NCBI RefSeq assembly: GCF_013362815.1
Contig: NZ_JABFVK010000013.1
Coordinates: 62,001-126,000, forward strand
DNA from: Hamadaea sp.
GTDB lineage: Bacteria > Actinomycetota > Actinomycetes > Mycobacteriales > Micromonosporaceae
Reading direction: 5' to 3'
DNA: 64,000 nt
How positions within the stretch are numbered: the stretch's first letter is position 1; every line of letters begins with the position of its first letter. Of the stretch, positions 32,769 through 40,289 are shown piece by piece. The notes below the pieces were generated by a model. That model had not been told where the DNA came from, ran no database searches, and saw only the letters and a program-made list of their open reading frames with translations. A program made the translations under genes and the position numbers.

Positions 32769-33405
32769 CCCGCAGTTTCCAGTCCGCCTGGATGTAGTCC
32801 GCATCGGTGACCGACGGATTGAGCTTGAGCAGCTCGCCCACTGTGGTGCCGTGCCGCTCGGCGATGCCGCTCAGCGTGTCACCGGAGACGACCGTGTAGT
32901 TCTTCACCGTCTTCTTGGGCGCGGCCGCGGTCTTCTTCTTCGCAGTCGCGGTCTTCTTCTTCGGGGCGGCGGCCTTCTTCGGCGGCGCCCCGGTCTTCTG
33001 CAGCTTCTGCAGCAGCTCGGTCGCCGCCTGGTGTGACATCGCCAGGTGCACGTGATTGAGGTGATCACCCGGCTCGTTGTAGAACCCGGCGTCGACGGAC
33101 TTGCCGCGCTTGACATAGAAGCCGTTGTCGTCCGCGAACGGCGTGCTGTGGATCAGCTCGAGGTAGTACCCGCGCCACTGCCACAGCCACCGCGCGAACT
33201 CCCGCATGTTGCGGCTGCCCCGGTCGCCGTCGTACGCGTCGTAGAAGTCGACCGCGTTGCCGAAGTCGTGGTAGTCCGACGAGCCGTTGCGTTTGGTGCT
33301 CGACACCTTCATCTTCGGGCTGCCCGGGAAGTACTTGGCGATGTCGGTCATGACGCGGTACGCGTCGCCGTCGTTCGGCGGCCAGCCGGGATCGTAGACA
33401 GGCAT
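32761..33405 (-). CDS. M15-like peptidase with C-terminal LysM domain
   Basis: 214 residues. The N-terminal part has 'SSDYHDFGNAVDFYDAY' (H-x-x-G-x-A-x-D-like metal motif) and 'GDHLNHVHLAM' (HxH), which fit a D-Ala-D-Ala carboxypeptidase/endolysin M15 fold. A Lys/Ala-rich flexible linker (about 140-165) follows, then one LysM peptidoglycan-binding domain: 'NYTVVSGDTLSGIAERHGTTVGELLKLNP'. There is no signal peptide. GGGAG seven bases ahead supports ATG 33405. The upstream lysozyme gene ends 10 bases before, so the two form a two-enzyme wall-cleaving operon resembling a phage lysin cassette, although no holin or other phage gene is seen. Confidence 0.82.
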   Translation of the reverse strand: MPVYDPGWPPNDGDAYRVMTDIAKYFPGSPKMKVSSTKRNGSSDYHDFGNAVDFYDAYDGDRGSRNMREFARWLWQWRGYYLELIHSTPFADDNGFYVKRGKSVDAGFYNEPGDHLNHVHLAMSHQAATELLQKLQKTGAPPKKAAAPKKKTATAKKKTAAAPKKTVKNYTVVSGDTLSGIAERHGTTVGELLKLNPSVTDADYIQADWKLRVS

Positions 33406-33415
33406 CAGGCGCTCC

Positions 33416-34117
33416 CTATGCACGCATGGTGATCATGTCGGCGAAGTCGTCGAGGGTGCCGCGGAAGACGTTGGCGTCGCAGGTGTGCTGGCCGCCGATG
33501 ACCGCGTCGGAGGCGTACTGGAGGATGTGGGGCTCCCGGCCGGACATCGCGGCGAAACCCTGGTTCGCGTCGTGGACCGCCACCCGGTCCCATTGGTCGC
33601 GGAAATGCGCCGGATCGCCGGAGCCCCGGTAGTCGCTGTTCCAGAGTGGACGGTCACCCGGCAGTCCGTCGCCGTACGCCCAGCGCGGCGCGTACAGGAC
33701 GGCCCGGTGGCCGGTCAGCTGTTCGAGCTCGGTCGCCATCGCCTCGCCCAGCTCAGCTTCGACCTTGTCGTAGTCCCAGTGTTCGAGGTCGACCTGCCAG
33801 AAGAAGCCGCGGAACCCGTCCGGCGCTTCGAGCAGGAACGGGGCGTGCGTACGCACGAACTCCACAGCGGTGGCGGCCTGCTCCGTCGGCGCAACCCCGG
33901 TCCGGACCACGGCGTACGCCCCCAGAAATGGAATACCGGCCTCGCGGGCGGCGGTGATCTTCTCCCCGAAGTGGCGACTGGCGAACACGGTCTTCGGCGT
34001 CTGCTCGGTCGCCTTGTGCGTGAAGAAGCCGACGCCGTCGGCCGACGCCGCGTGCAGATGCTCGGCTCGCATCCCCCGCTCGTGGTCGTAGTCCGACGCG
34101 TCCCAGCCGAAGATCAC
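33416..34117 (-). CDS. GH25-type lysozyme (muramidase) without signal peptide
   Basis: 233 residues. It starts with 'IFGWDASDYDHERG' (GH25 strand 1 with catalytic-site Asp), then 'GVGFFTHKATEQ', 'FWQVDLEHWDYDK' (DxE-type catalytic pair), 'LWNSDYRG' and 'HILQYASDAVIGG', ending 'DANVFRGTLDDF', the usual GH25 end motif (D-x-N-x-F-x-G). It would hydrolyse the beta-1,4 bond between N-acetylmuramic acid and N-acetylglucosamine. No secretion signal is visible. It is first in a two-gene unit with the M15-LysM gene. Confidence 0.88.
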   Translation of the reverse strand: MIFGWDASDYDHERGMRAEHLHAASADGVGFFTHKATEQTPKTVFASRHFGEKITAAREAGIPFLGAYAVVRTGVAPTEQAATAVEFVRTHAPFLLEAPDGFRGFFWQVDLEHWDYDKVEAELGEAMATELEQLTGHRAVLYAPRWAYGDGLPGDRPLWNSDYRGSGDPAHFRDQWDRVAVHDANQGFAAMSGREPHILQYASDAVIGGQHTCDANVFRGTLDDFADMITMRA

Positions 34118-34171
34118 TCTCCGAGGTTAACCGGACGATCCGTAGATCGAACCCGAAATCCGCAGCTCAGC

Positions 34172-34251
34172 CGGCAGTCCGAGGGTGATCACGGCGTCGG
34201 GGGATCGATCAGGGCGCTGCGGGCATGACACGCCGGGCGATCAAGACCACA
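34172..34251. repeat. 80-bp direct repeat, copy 1
   Basis: Identical to 34526-34605 except one base (79/80), 354 bp apart. The unit includes GGTGATCACGGCGTCGG and ends GGGCGATCAAGACCACA. It is part of a 580-base gene-free region (34118-34697) that contains only repeats. Confidence 0.85.
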
Positions 34252-34281
34252 GACCCGTCGGTAAAGGTTCGGGGCGCGCGC

Positions 34282-34428
34282 AAAGATCACGTGCCCGTGG
34301 TCTGCGATTTCGGGCCCGAATTGATGATCAAGTTCCCGTGGTCTGCGGAAATCGGCCTGCTGGCGCATACCACGGGCACATGTCGGCCGATGCGAGCCGG
34401 AAATCGCAGACCGAGGGAACATGATCAT
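34282..34428. repeat. Four-box cruciform element, locus 1
   Basis: Four related ~30-bp boxes: two forward (34282-34313, 34324-34355) and two reversed (34359-34385, 34397-34428). Shared core GATCAnGTnCCCGTGGTCTGCG. Outer boxes pair with outer and inner with inner, so one strand can fold into nested stems. The same architecture recurs at 46353-46500. Confidence 0.75.
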
Positions 34429-34525
34429 GCCCAAGTCCTGGGCGGCGCTCTGCTGGAGCTGGGTTGGAGCATGATCGTCGGAAGCCGACGATCAGCGCGC
34501 TAATTCTTCCAAGAACGTCGGAAGA

Positions 34526-34605
34526 CGGCAGTCCGAAGGTGATCACGGCGTCGGGGGATCGATCAGGGCGCTGCGGGCATGACACGCCGGGCGATCAAGA
34601 CCACA
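34526..34605. repeat. 80-bp direct repeat, copy 2
   Basis: Second copy of the 80-bp unit at 34172-34251. The two copies bracket the four-box element, like a duplication or insertion scar. Confidence 0.85.
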
Positions 34606-34612
34606 AGTTCAT

Positions 34613-34680
34613 GATCGCGCGGCGGAAGTGATCGGGCGGCGGAAGCGATCGCGCAGCGGAAGCGATCGCGCAGCGAAGGC
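34613..34680. repeat. 17-bp tandem repeat, four units
   Basis: Units at 34613, 34630, 34647 and 34664, consensus GATCGCGCAGCGGAAGC with one to three substitutions each. They end 18 bases before the stop of the SRPBCC gene. Confidence 0.85.
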
Positions 34681-34697
34681 CGACCGCGTGGCATGGA

Positions 34698-35102
34698 TCA
34701 GCCCGGGGTGAAGCTTTCGGCGATGTCGTCGCGCACAGCGGCGACTGCCCGGCCAACGAGGTCGTCCAGCTGCTCCCGCGCGCAGTCGCCGAGCACCGCG
34801 AGGTCCACCCGACTGCGAGCGTCCGGCAACGGCGTGATCACCAGGTTGGCGTACCAGGCGTCGCCGGAGTCGGTGGCGACGGGGAGCACGCGTTGGTGCC
34901 GCAGTCCCGGGTCACCGGTGCCGTCCGCGTCGGTGGTGTGCAGGCGTACGCGCAGCAGCCCGGGCCCGTCCTCGTCGAGTCGCAGCGGGGCGGGCAGCCA
35001 TCGGGCGACCCGGCCCGGATCGGTCAGCGCCTCGAAGACGAGTTCCGGGACGACCCCGAAGTCGACGACGGCATGCGGGCGGGTCTGAACGGCCACGTTC
35101 AC
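34698..35102 (-). CDS. SRPBCC-family protein (START/polyketide cyclase-like)
   Basis: 134 residues. 'VVDFGVVPELVFEALTDPGRVARWLPAPLRLDEDG' followed by beta strands and a long C-terminal helix ('CAREQLDDLVGRAVAAVRDDI') is the helix-grip pattern of SRPBCC proteins, which bind small hydrophobic ligands. No catalytic residues can be named. GTG start at 35102. It probably stands alone, since the next gene upstream starts at 35534 on the same strand 18 bases away and could be cotranscribed. Confidence 0.75.
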   Translation of the reverse strand: MNVAVQTRPHAVVDFGVVPELVFEALTDPGRVARWLPAPLRLDEDGPGLLRVRLHTTDADGTGDPGLRHQRVLPVATDSGDAWYANLVITPLPDARSRVDLAVLGDCAREQLDDLVGRAVAAVRDDIAESFTPG

Positions 35103-35120
35103 AGCTTGGCGCGTACCCGA

Positions 35121-35534
35121 TCACTCGGGGACCGAAACGCCCGATTTCACCGGGCCGAGGAGGCGTTCGAGCAAGCGCGGCTCGCCCGGCCAGGCGGCCA
35201 GCAGGACGTCCCGAGGCACTTGGCGGCCGGCGTACCGGAGACAGAGGGCGACCACGACGATGTCGTCGAGCGGGCCGATGACCGGGATGAACTCGGGGAT
35301 GAGGTCGATCGGGCTCGCCACCCAGAGCCCGGCGAACACGATAGCGATCTTGGCTTTGCGGGGGACGCGCGGATCTTTGCGCAGCCGGCGTACGGTCGTC
35401 ACGCAGTCGGGGATGAACGCGGCGAGGTCGCGGAGGATGCCGGGCGGCAGTCGCCGGGCCAGCAGGATCAGGATGCCCCACGACGCGATGACGACGGCCA
35501 CCGCGACACCGAGCCAGATCAGCCAATCGCGCAC
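35121..35534 (-). CDS. YkvA/DUF1232 membrane protein
   Basis: 137 residues. An N-terminal membrane helix ('WLIWLGVAVAVVIASWGILILL') is followed by the DUF1232 hallmark 'SPIDLIPEFIPVIGPLDDIVVV' near residues 80-100. The family is widespread and of unknown function, sometimes linked to envelope stress. ATG 35534. It ends 18 bases before the SRPBCC gene. Confidence 0.9.
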   Translation of the reverse strand: MRDWLIWLGVAVAVVIASWGILILLARRLPPGILRDLAAFIPDCVTTVRRLRKDPRVPRKAKIAIVFAGLWVASPIDLIPEFIPVIGPLDDIVVVALCLRYAGRQVPRDVLLAAWPGEPRLLERLLGPVKSGVSVPE

Positions 35535-35563
35535 CTTCCCATGGTAGGGCCTCAGGATCCAAG

Positions 35564-36223
35564 ATGATCAGCATGAATATCGACGCATCTCGCGGGGCGC
35601 TGCGGGTCGCGGCCGCGGGTGGGCTCGGCTTCGACCTGCTCTACGTCGTGCACCGGCTGCTGCAAGGCTTCGGGCCCGACGACGCCAGCCCCGCCGGCAT
35701 CGCGGCCTACAGCGCCGCGCATCGCGGCCGGCTGCTCGGTAGCGAGGTCGCGCTCGGTCTCGCGCTCTTCGCGTTCGTCGGGCTGATCGCAGGTTTGACC
35801 CCGGTTGTACGCACAGCGGGGCAGGACGTGCTGGCGACTGCGGTCGCCGTGACCGGGGCCGTCTTCGTCGCCCTGGGATTTCTGTCCCAGGCGGCCGAGA
35901 CCGCATTGACGAACGTGAGCGATCCGTCCGCTGTGCTGGCGTTGAACCAGCTCCAGGGGCGTACGCCGAACGTCTGGGCGATCACGGCGCTGACCGCGGT
36001 CATGTCGTCGGCCGCGTGGCGTACGCGCTTGGTGCCGAAGTGGCTGGCGATCGCCGGGTTCGTGGCGGCCGGGGTGTTCGCGCTCGGCGCGTTCTTCAGC
36101 GTCTTCGGCCGGGAAGTGGAGGGCAACTCGTCGCTGTTCGGCGTGGGGCTCTTCGTCGTCTGGCTGTTCGTCGTGGCGGTGTTCCTGCTGCGCGGCAGCT
36201 CAGAAGCCCGCGAGGAACAGTAA
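35564..36223 (+). CDS. Six-TM membrane protein of unknown function
   Basis: 219 residues, about six hydrophobic helices, including 'LGSEVALGLALFAFVGLIAGL', 'LATAVAVTGAVFVALGFLSQAAE', 'WLAIAGFVAAGVFALGAFFSVF' and 'LFGVGLFVVWLFVVAVFLL'. No motif I recognise beyond a general DUF4386-like look. ATG 35564 or ATG 35573. It is divergent from the DUF1232 gene and overlaps the convergent TauE gene by 24 bp. Confidence 0.75.
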   Translation: MISMNIDASRGALRVAAAGGLGFDLLYVVHRLLQGFGPDDASPAGIAAYSAAHRGRLLGSEVALGLALFAFVGLIAGLTPVVRTAGQDVLATAVAVTGAVFVALGFLSQAAETALTNVSDPSAVLALNQLQGRTPNVWAITALTAVMSSAAWRTRLVPKWLAIAGFVAAGVFALGAFFSVFGREVEGNSSLFGVGLFVVWLFVVAVFLLRGSSEAREEQ

Positions 36224-36931
36224 GCCGGACACGACGAGTCCGGCCTCCACGAGCAGGACGAAGAGCCGGTCGCTGACCCGCGTCAGGATCTTCTTCCCCG
36301 TCCACGCTCCGGCGAGCACAGCCGGAGTGAGGGCCAGTCCGTAGACCAGCACGGTTCGAGTGAGCAGGTCGCCCGTCCCGTACGCCGTGAGCTTGGCGAG
36401 GTGCATGGTCAGCGCGCTCGCCGCCTCCGTCCCGATGTACGCCGCCCGGGTCAGCCCATACGCGAGGAAGAACGGCGCGGTCAGCGGTCCGACCGAGCCG
36501 AGCAGTGCCGACCCGAACCCGGACGCTGCGCCGACGGCGGCGAACGCCGGGTCCTTCGGCTTGCCCGGCCGGGGGCGTACGCGCCGCCAGACCACCAGGC
36601 CGATGAGGAAGACCCCGAGGACTCGCTTCAGCGGACTGAGTGGGGCATGAGCGAGCAGGATGCCGCCCGCGATCGCGAAAGGGACCGCACCCAGCGCGAA
36701 CCAGCCGATGAGCCGCCAGTTCAGATCGTGGCGGTTGAGCCAGACCCGCGCGCCGTTGCTCGACAGCTGCGTCAGGGTCAGCATCGGCACGGCGACCCGC
36801 AGCCCGAACAGCGCGCTGAACACCGGGAGCAGCAGTACGCCGCCGCCGAACCCGGCCACGGCCGACAACAGCGCGAGCGCGTACGCCGCAACGGACGCGC
36901 CGAGCAGCATCGGCCAGTGATCGATCGGCAT
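36200..36931 (-). CDS. TauE/SafE-family sulfite/organosulfur exporter
   Basis: 243 residues, about eight hydrophobic helices. 'VAGFGGGVLLLPVFSALFGL' near the N-terminus and 'GAASGFGSALLGSVGPLTAPFFLAYGL' in the middle are the duplicated glycine-rich signatures of TauE/SafE permeases (family formerly DUF81). It moves sulfite, sulfoacetate or related anions across the membrane. No sulfur metabolism genes lie nearby. ATG 36931. Confidence 0.9.
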   Translation of the reverse strand: MPIDHWPMLLGASVAAYALALLSAVAGFGGGVLLLPVFSALFGLRVAVPMLTLTQLSSNGARVWLNRHDLNWRLIGWFALGAVPFAIAGGILLAHAPLSPLKRVLGVFLIGLVVWRRVRPRPGKPKDPAFAAVGAASGFGSALLGSVGPLTAPFFLAYGLTRAAYIGTEAASALTMHLAKLTAYGTGDLLTRTVLVYGLALTPAVLAGAWTGKKILTRVSDRLFVLLVEAGLVVSGLLFLAGF

Positions 36932-36970
36932 CCGGCCACGATGCCACAGCGGCCGGATGCCGATGAACCG

Positions 36971-37720
36971 TCAGACGGTGAATCCGCCGTCGACGTTGAC
37001 GGACGCGCCGGTCAGGTAGCGGCTGTCGGGGCGGGCGAGGAACGCGATCGCCGCCGCGATGTCGGCGGGGTCGGCGTAGTGGCCGGTGGCGGTGAACCCG
37101 GTGACGACTGTCGCGTTAGGACCGTCAGCCGGATTCAGCTCCGTGTCCGTCGCGCCCGGGTGCACCAGGTTCACCGTGATGCCGCGCGGGCCCAGTTCCC
37201 GGCCGAGCGCCTTCGTGAGCCCGGTCAGCGCCGTCTTGCTCAGCGAGTACAGCGAGAAGCCCGGAAACACCACGCGCTCCGCCGCGTTGCTGCCGATCAT
37301 GATGATGCGACCGCCGCCGGTCAGATGCCGAAGCGCTGCCTGACTGGCCACGAACGGCGCGCGTACGTTGACCGCGACGGTCTGCTCGAAGTCGGCGAGC
37401 GACAGGTCCTCGATCGGGCCCAGGCGGAACTCGCCCGCGTTGTTCACGAGGATGTCGAGCCGGCCGAAGTCGGCTGCGGTCGCATCGACGGCGGCGACGA
37501 CCTCGGCCGGGTTCGCGCTGTCCGCGCGGTGTGCGACCGCCCGGCGGCCGAGCGCCTCGATCTCCTTCACGACGTTCTCGGCGGCCTGCGCGTCCCGCTG
37601 GTAGGTGATCGCGACGTCCGCGCCGTCTTGCGCGAGCCGCAGCGCGATCGCCGCGCCGATCCCGCGCCCTCCGCCGGTCACCAGGGCTGCCTTGCTGTCC
37701 AGTGCAAAGTTCATGATCAC
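36971..37720 (-). CDS. Short-chain dehydrogenase/reductase
   Basis: 249 residues, classical SDR. Nucleotide-binding 'ALVTGGGRGIGAAIALRLA', 'ILVNNAGEF', active-site Ser in 'IIMIGSNAAERV', Tyr-x3-Lys 'YSLSKTAL', and C-terminal 'YLTGASVNVDGGFTV'. It uses NAD(P)H to reduce or oxidise an unknown carbonyl or alcohol. GTG 37720 is annotated; ATG 37714 is equally likely. The P450 gene follows 50 bases downstream on the same strand, so they might form a small oxidation unit. Confidence 0.92.
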   Translation of the reverse strand: MIMNFALDSKAALVTGGGRGIGAAIALRLAQDGADVAITYQRDAQAAENVVKEIEALGRRAVAHRADSANPAEVVAAVDATAADFGRLDILVNNAGEFRLGPIEDLSLADFEQTVAVNVRAPFVASQAALRHLTGGGRIIMIGSNAAERVVFPGFSLYSLSKTALTGLTKALGRELGPRGITVNLVHPGATDTELNPADGPNATVVTGFTATGHYADPADIAAAIAFLARPDSRYLTGASVNVDGGFTV

Positions 37721-37771
37721 TACACTGGTACGCCGAAAGCCGAGCGTCTGGCGGAGATCGGACGGGACAGT

Positions 37772-39046
37772 TCAGCTGAGAAGGACGGGGAGGGACTCGA
37801 CCCCGTACACAATGGACGCGGGACGGAAGCGGAGATCGCCGGGTTCCACGGCGAGCCGCATCTCCGGGAAGCGCCGGACGAGCGCCGGGTATGCCGCCCG
37901 CAGCTCCATCTTCGCCAGCTCCGCGCCGATGCAGCGATGGAGGCCGTGCCCGAAGGCTAGGTGGGAGACCGGCTTCCGGGTGGGATCGGGGTGTTCGAGG
38001 TCCGGGCCGAGCGCCGGATCGCGGTTGGCCCCCGACAGCGACACGATCACCACGTCGCCGCGGCTGATCGGCGTACCGGCGATGACGAGGTCGTCGCGAG
38101 CGAAGCGGGGGAAGGCGACCTGCACGACGGCCAGATGCCGGAGCACCTCCTCGACGAAGGGCGCTGCCGCTTCGTCCGTTGTGCGTACCAGTTGAAATGC
38201 TTGTGGATCTTGAAGCAGGACCAGTGCGCCCAGCGCGAGCATGCTCGCGGTCGTCTCGAAGCCCCCGGTCAGCACGCCGTCCGCGAGCCCCGCGAGTTCT
38301 TCGTCGGTGACCTCGTCGCCGTGCTCGCGGATGATCATGCCGATGAGCCCGTCGCCGGGTTCGCGCCGCTGAGCCTCGACCACGGTACGCAGATAGGCGA
38401 GCGACTCGCTGATCGCGCCGAGCGGTGCGCCCGCACCCGCGAAGACGTCGAACCGGGCCATGGCCAGGCGCTGGAAGTCGGCGCGGTCGGCATAGGGCAC
38501 GCCGAGCAGCTCGCAGATGACCAGCGACGGGATCGGCAGCGCGAACTCGGCGACCAGATCGACCGGGCCGGGTGCCGCGGCCATCGCGTCGAGCCGGTCG
38601 GTGACGATCGCGTGGATGCGCGGCGTGAGGCGGGCCAGCCGGCGCATCGTGAACTCGGGCGTGAGCAGTTTGCGCAGCCGGGTGTGCTCGGGCGGGTCGG
38701 CGAAGCCCAGACCGCCGGGGCCCGCGATGTCCGGCGCGAGGTTGGCGAAGTCGGTCGAGAAGCCGTCGCCGTCGGCGAGCACCTGTTTGGCGGCCTCATA
38801 GCCGGTGACCAGCCAGACCCGCAGGCCGAACGGCACCGGCAGCCGGGAAACCGGCGCCTGATCGCGGATCTCGCCCAGCGTGGGCACCGGATCGATGCCC
38901 ACCCGCCGCAACGGGACCAGCGTCCGGTCGGGCAGCATGCCGACCTTGGCCAGGTCGAACCCGCCCTTGCGGCCCAGATAGCGCCGGGCGGCCGCGGCCA
39001 CGATGCGCGACGTCAGCTGCCTCACCCGCGCGACGGTACTGGACAT
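37772..39046 (-). CDS. Cytochrome P450
   Basis: 424 residues. Heme-binding loop 'HLAFGHGLHRCIGAELAKME' with the ligand Cys372. ExxR lies in the K-helix at 'EEVLRHLAV', and the I-helix 'DGVLTGGFETTASML' has the GG-ET-T pattern. No signal or membrane anchor is present; soluble bacterial type (CYP107-like by general look). The electron partner (ferredoxin, reductase) is not adjacent. ATG 39046 gives a slightly long N-terminus (~35 residues before the usual P450 start). Substrate unknown. Confidence 0.92.
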   Translation of the reverse strand: MSSTVARVRQLTSRIVAAAARRYLGRKGGFDLAKVGMLPDRTLVPLRRVGIDPVPTLGEIRDQAPVSRLPVPFGLRVWLVTGYEAAKQVLADGDGFSTDFANLAPDIAGPGGLGFADPPEHTRLRKLLTPEFTMRRLARLTPRIHAIVTDRLDAMAAAPGPVDLVAEFALPIPSLVICELLGVPYADRADFQRLAMARFDVFAGAGAPLGAISESLAYLRTVVEAQRREPGDGLIGMIIREHGDEVTDEELAGLADGVLTGGFETTASMLALGALVLLQDPQAFQLVRTTDEAAAPFVEEVLRHLAVVQVAFPRFARDDLVIAGTPISRGDVVIVSLSGANRDPALGPDLEHPDPTRKPVSHLAFGHGLHRCIGAELAKMELRAAYPALVRRFPEMRLAVEPGDLRFRPASIVYGVESLPVLLS

Positions 39047-39084
39047 CCGTCCTGTTCGGGAACCTGATCGTTGGATTCGCAATA

Positions 39085-39101
39085 GCGGGGAACTTTCCCG
39101 C
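39085..39101. terminator. Hairpin between corA and the P450 gene
   Basis: GCGGGGAACTTTCCCGC forms a near-perfect 8-bp stem, 23 bases past the corA stop and 39 bases before the P450 start. It could terminate corA or act as an operator for the P450 gene. Confidence 0.4.
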
Positions 39102-39123
39102 GCCCCGTGGCGACTACCTGTGG

Positions 39124-40095
39124 TTAGAGCCAGTCCCGCTTCCGGAACAGGATGTAGAGGCCGACCGAGAGCACGGCGATGACGGCGCTCGACACGAGGA
39201 AACCCGACAGATGCCCGAAACCGGGATAGGGCACGTTCTGGCCGTAGAAGCCGGTCACGGCGGTCGGCACGGCGATGATGGCGGCCCAGCTCGTCACCTG
39301 CTTCATGATCACGTTGAGCCGGTTGCCGCGCAACGTCAGCTGTGTCTCCAGAATCGTGCTGACCAGCTCCCGGAGCGTGTCCGTACGCTCGACGGCCCGC
39401 CGGGCGTGGTCGTAGACGTCTTCGTAGTAAGGCTCCATCGCCTCGTCGAACGCGCGCCCCTCCCGGCGTAGCCCGTCGACCAGCTCCTGCGTCGGCACGA
39501 CGACGTGGCGGAGGCGTACGAGGCTCTTGCGCAGCTCGTACGTACGCTTCTGCATGTCCCGCGTCTGAGTGGGCTTGTCGGCGAACAGAGCGTCCTCGAG
39601 ATCCTCGATCTGCTCGTCCAGCGCCTCGCTCGCGTCGCTGATGGTGTCCACCACGTAGTCGATCAGCCCGTGCAGCAGGTACGCGACCCCATGCTTGGCC
39701 AGCTGCGGCAGCAGGTCCCAGCGGCCGGTCACCTCGGCGATGTCGAACGAGTCGTCCGGCCGGATCGTCACGAGCGCATTCGGGGTCACGAACGCGTTCA
39801 CCGTGGCCTTGGTCAGCTCGCCGGTCTGCACGTCCAGCGTCACCGCGTACGCCGTGACGAACAGATGGGAGGCGTACCGGTCGATCTTGGGGCGCTGATG
39901 CTCCGTGAGCGCGTCCTCGACCGCCAGCGGATGCAGGCCCAGCTCCTCGCTGACCGAGTGCAGCTCGTCCGGGGTCGGCCGCAGCAGATCGAACCACACC
40001 GTGTTCGCCGAGTCGGCCAGCCGGTCGGAGACCTCGGCGATCGGGAAGCCCTGCGCGGCGAGTACGCCGTCGCGGTAGAGGCGGGTCAGCGGCAT
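39124..40095 (-). CDS. corA: CorA-family divalent cation transporter with GQN signature
   Basis: 323 residues. A large N-terminal cytosolic domain ('HPLAVEDALTEHQRPKIDRYASHLFVTAYAV'), long stalk helices, and two C-terminal helices: TM1 'MKQVTSWAAIIAVPTAVTGFYGQNVPYPGFG' and TM2 'SSAVIAVLSVGLYILFRKRDWL'. The pore-loop signature is YGQN where canonical CorA has YGMN. It is expected to move Mg2+, or other divalent cations, down the membrane potential. ATG 40095 has a purine-rich ribosome site; an upstream in-frame start exists at 40113. Confidence 0.88.
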   Translation of the reverse strand: MPLTRLYRDGVLAAQGFPIAEVSDRLADSANTVWFDLLRPTPDELHSVSEELGLHPLAVEDALTEHQRPKIDRYASHLFVTAYAVTLDVQTGELTKATVNAFVTPNALVTIRPDDSFDIAEVTGRWDLLPQLAKHGVAYLLHGLIDYVVDTISDASEALDEQIEDLEDALFADKPTQTRDMQKRTYELRKSLVRLRHVVVPTQELVDGLRREGRAFDEAMEPYYEDVYDHARRAVERTDTLRELVSTILETQLTLRGNRLNVIMKQVTSWAAIIAVPTAVTGFYGQNVPYPGFGHLSGFLVSSAVIAVLSVGLYILFRKRDWL

Positions 40096-40170
40096 GATCC
40101 CACCTTCCCACACGGTGCTCCCTCGTGGTGTTCTGCTTTTGTCCGATTCCTACGGGTTCTCTCCGTGATC

Positions 40171-40210
40171 TTGGCTGATTTCGGTTGCTATGGCAGCCGA
40201 AACTCGCCAA
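40171..40210. repeat. Imperfect inverted repeat upstream of corA
   Basis: TTGGCTGATTTCGGTTGC (40171-40188) pairs with 40193-40210 at 14 of 18 positions, with a four-base loop. It lies between the divergent starts of corA and the epimerase gene and could be a riboregulatory or operator element. An M-box type leader is not recognisable. Confidence 0.5.
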
Positions 40211-40289
40211 GGTCAACTTTGTCCGTGTCGGATGCTCCGTGCTTCCGCCGCGCTTGCGACTCTGCCCGTCGGGAGTGGACGATTCGCGC

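Noticed and set aside
32761-34117. Prophage remnant
   Set aside because: The lysin pair is present, but there are no holin, tail, integrase or attachment-site features around it.
34172-34605. Insertion sequence bounded by the 80-bp repeats
   Set aside because: There is no transposase frame between them and no terminal inverted repeats of the usual kind; kept only as a repeat finding.
34118-34697. CRISPR-like reading of the repeats in this gap
   Set aside because: Repeats are unequal, inverted and not regularly spaced by unique spacers; no cas genes in the window.
40096-40289. Magnesium riboswitch (M-box/ykoK) ahead of corA
   Set aside because: Only a simple imperfect hairpin is visible; the conserved M-box core could not be recognised.
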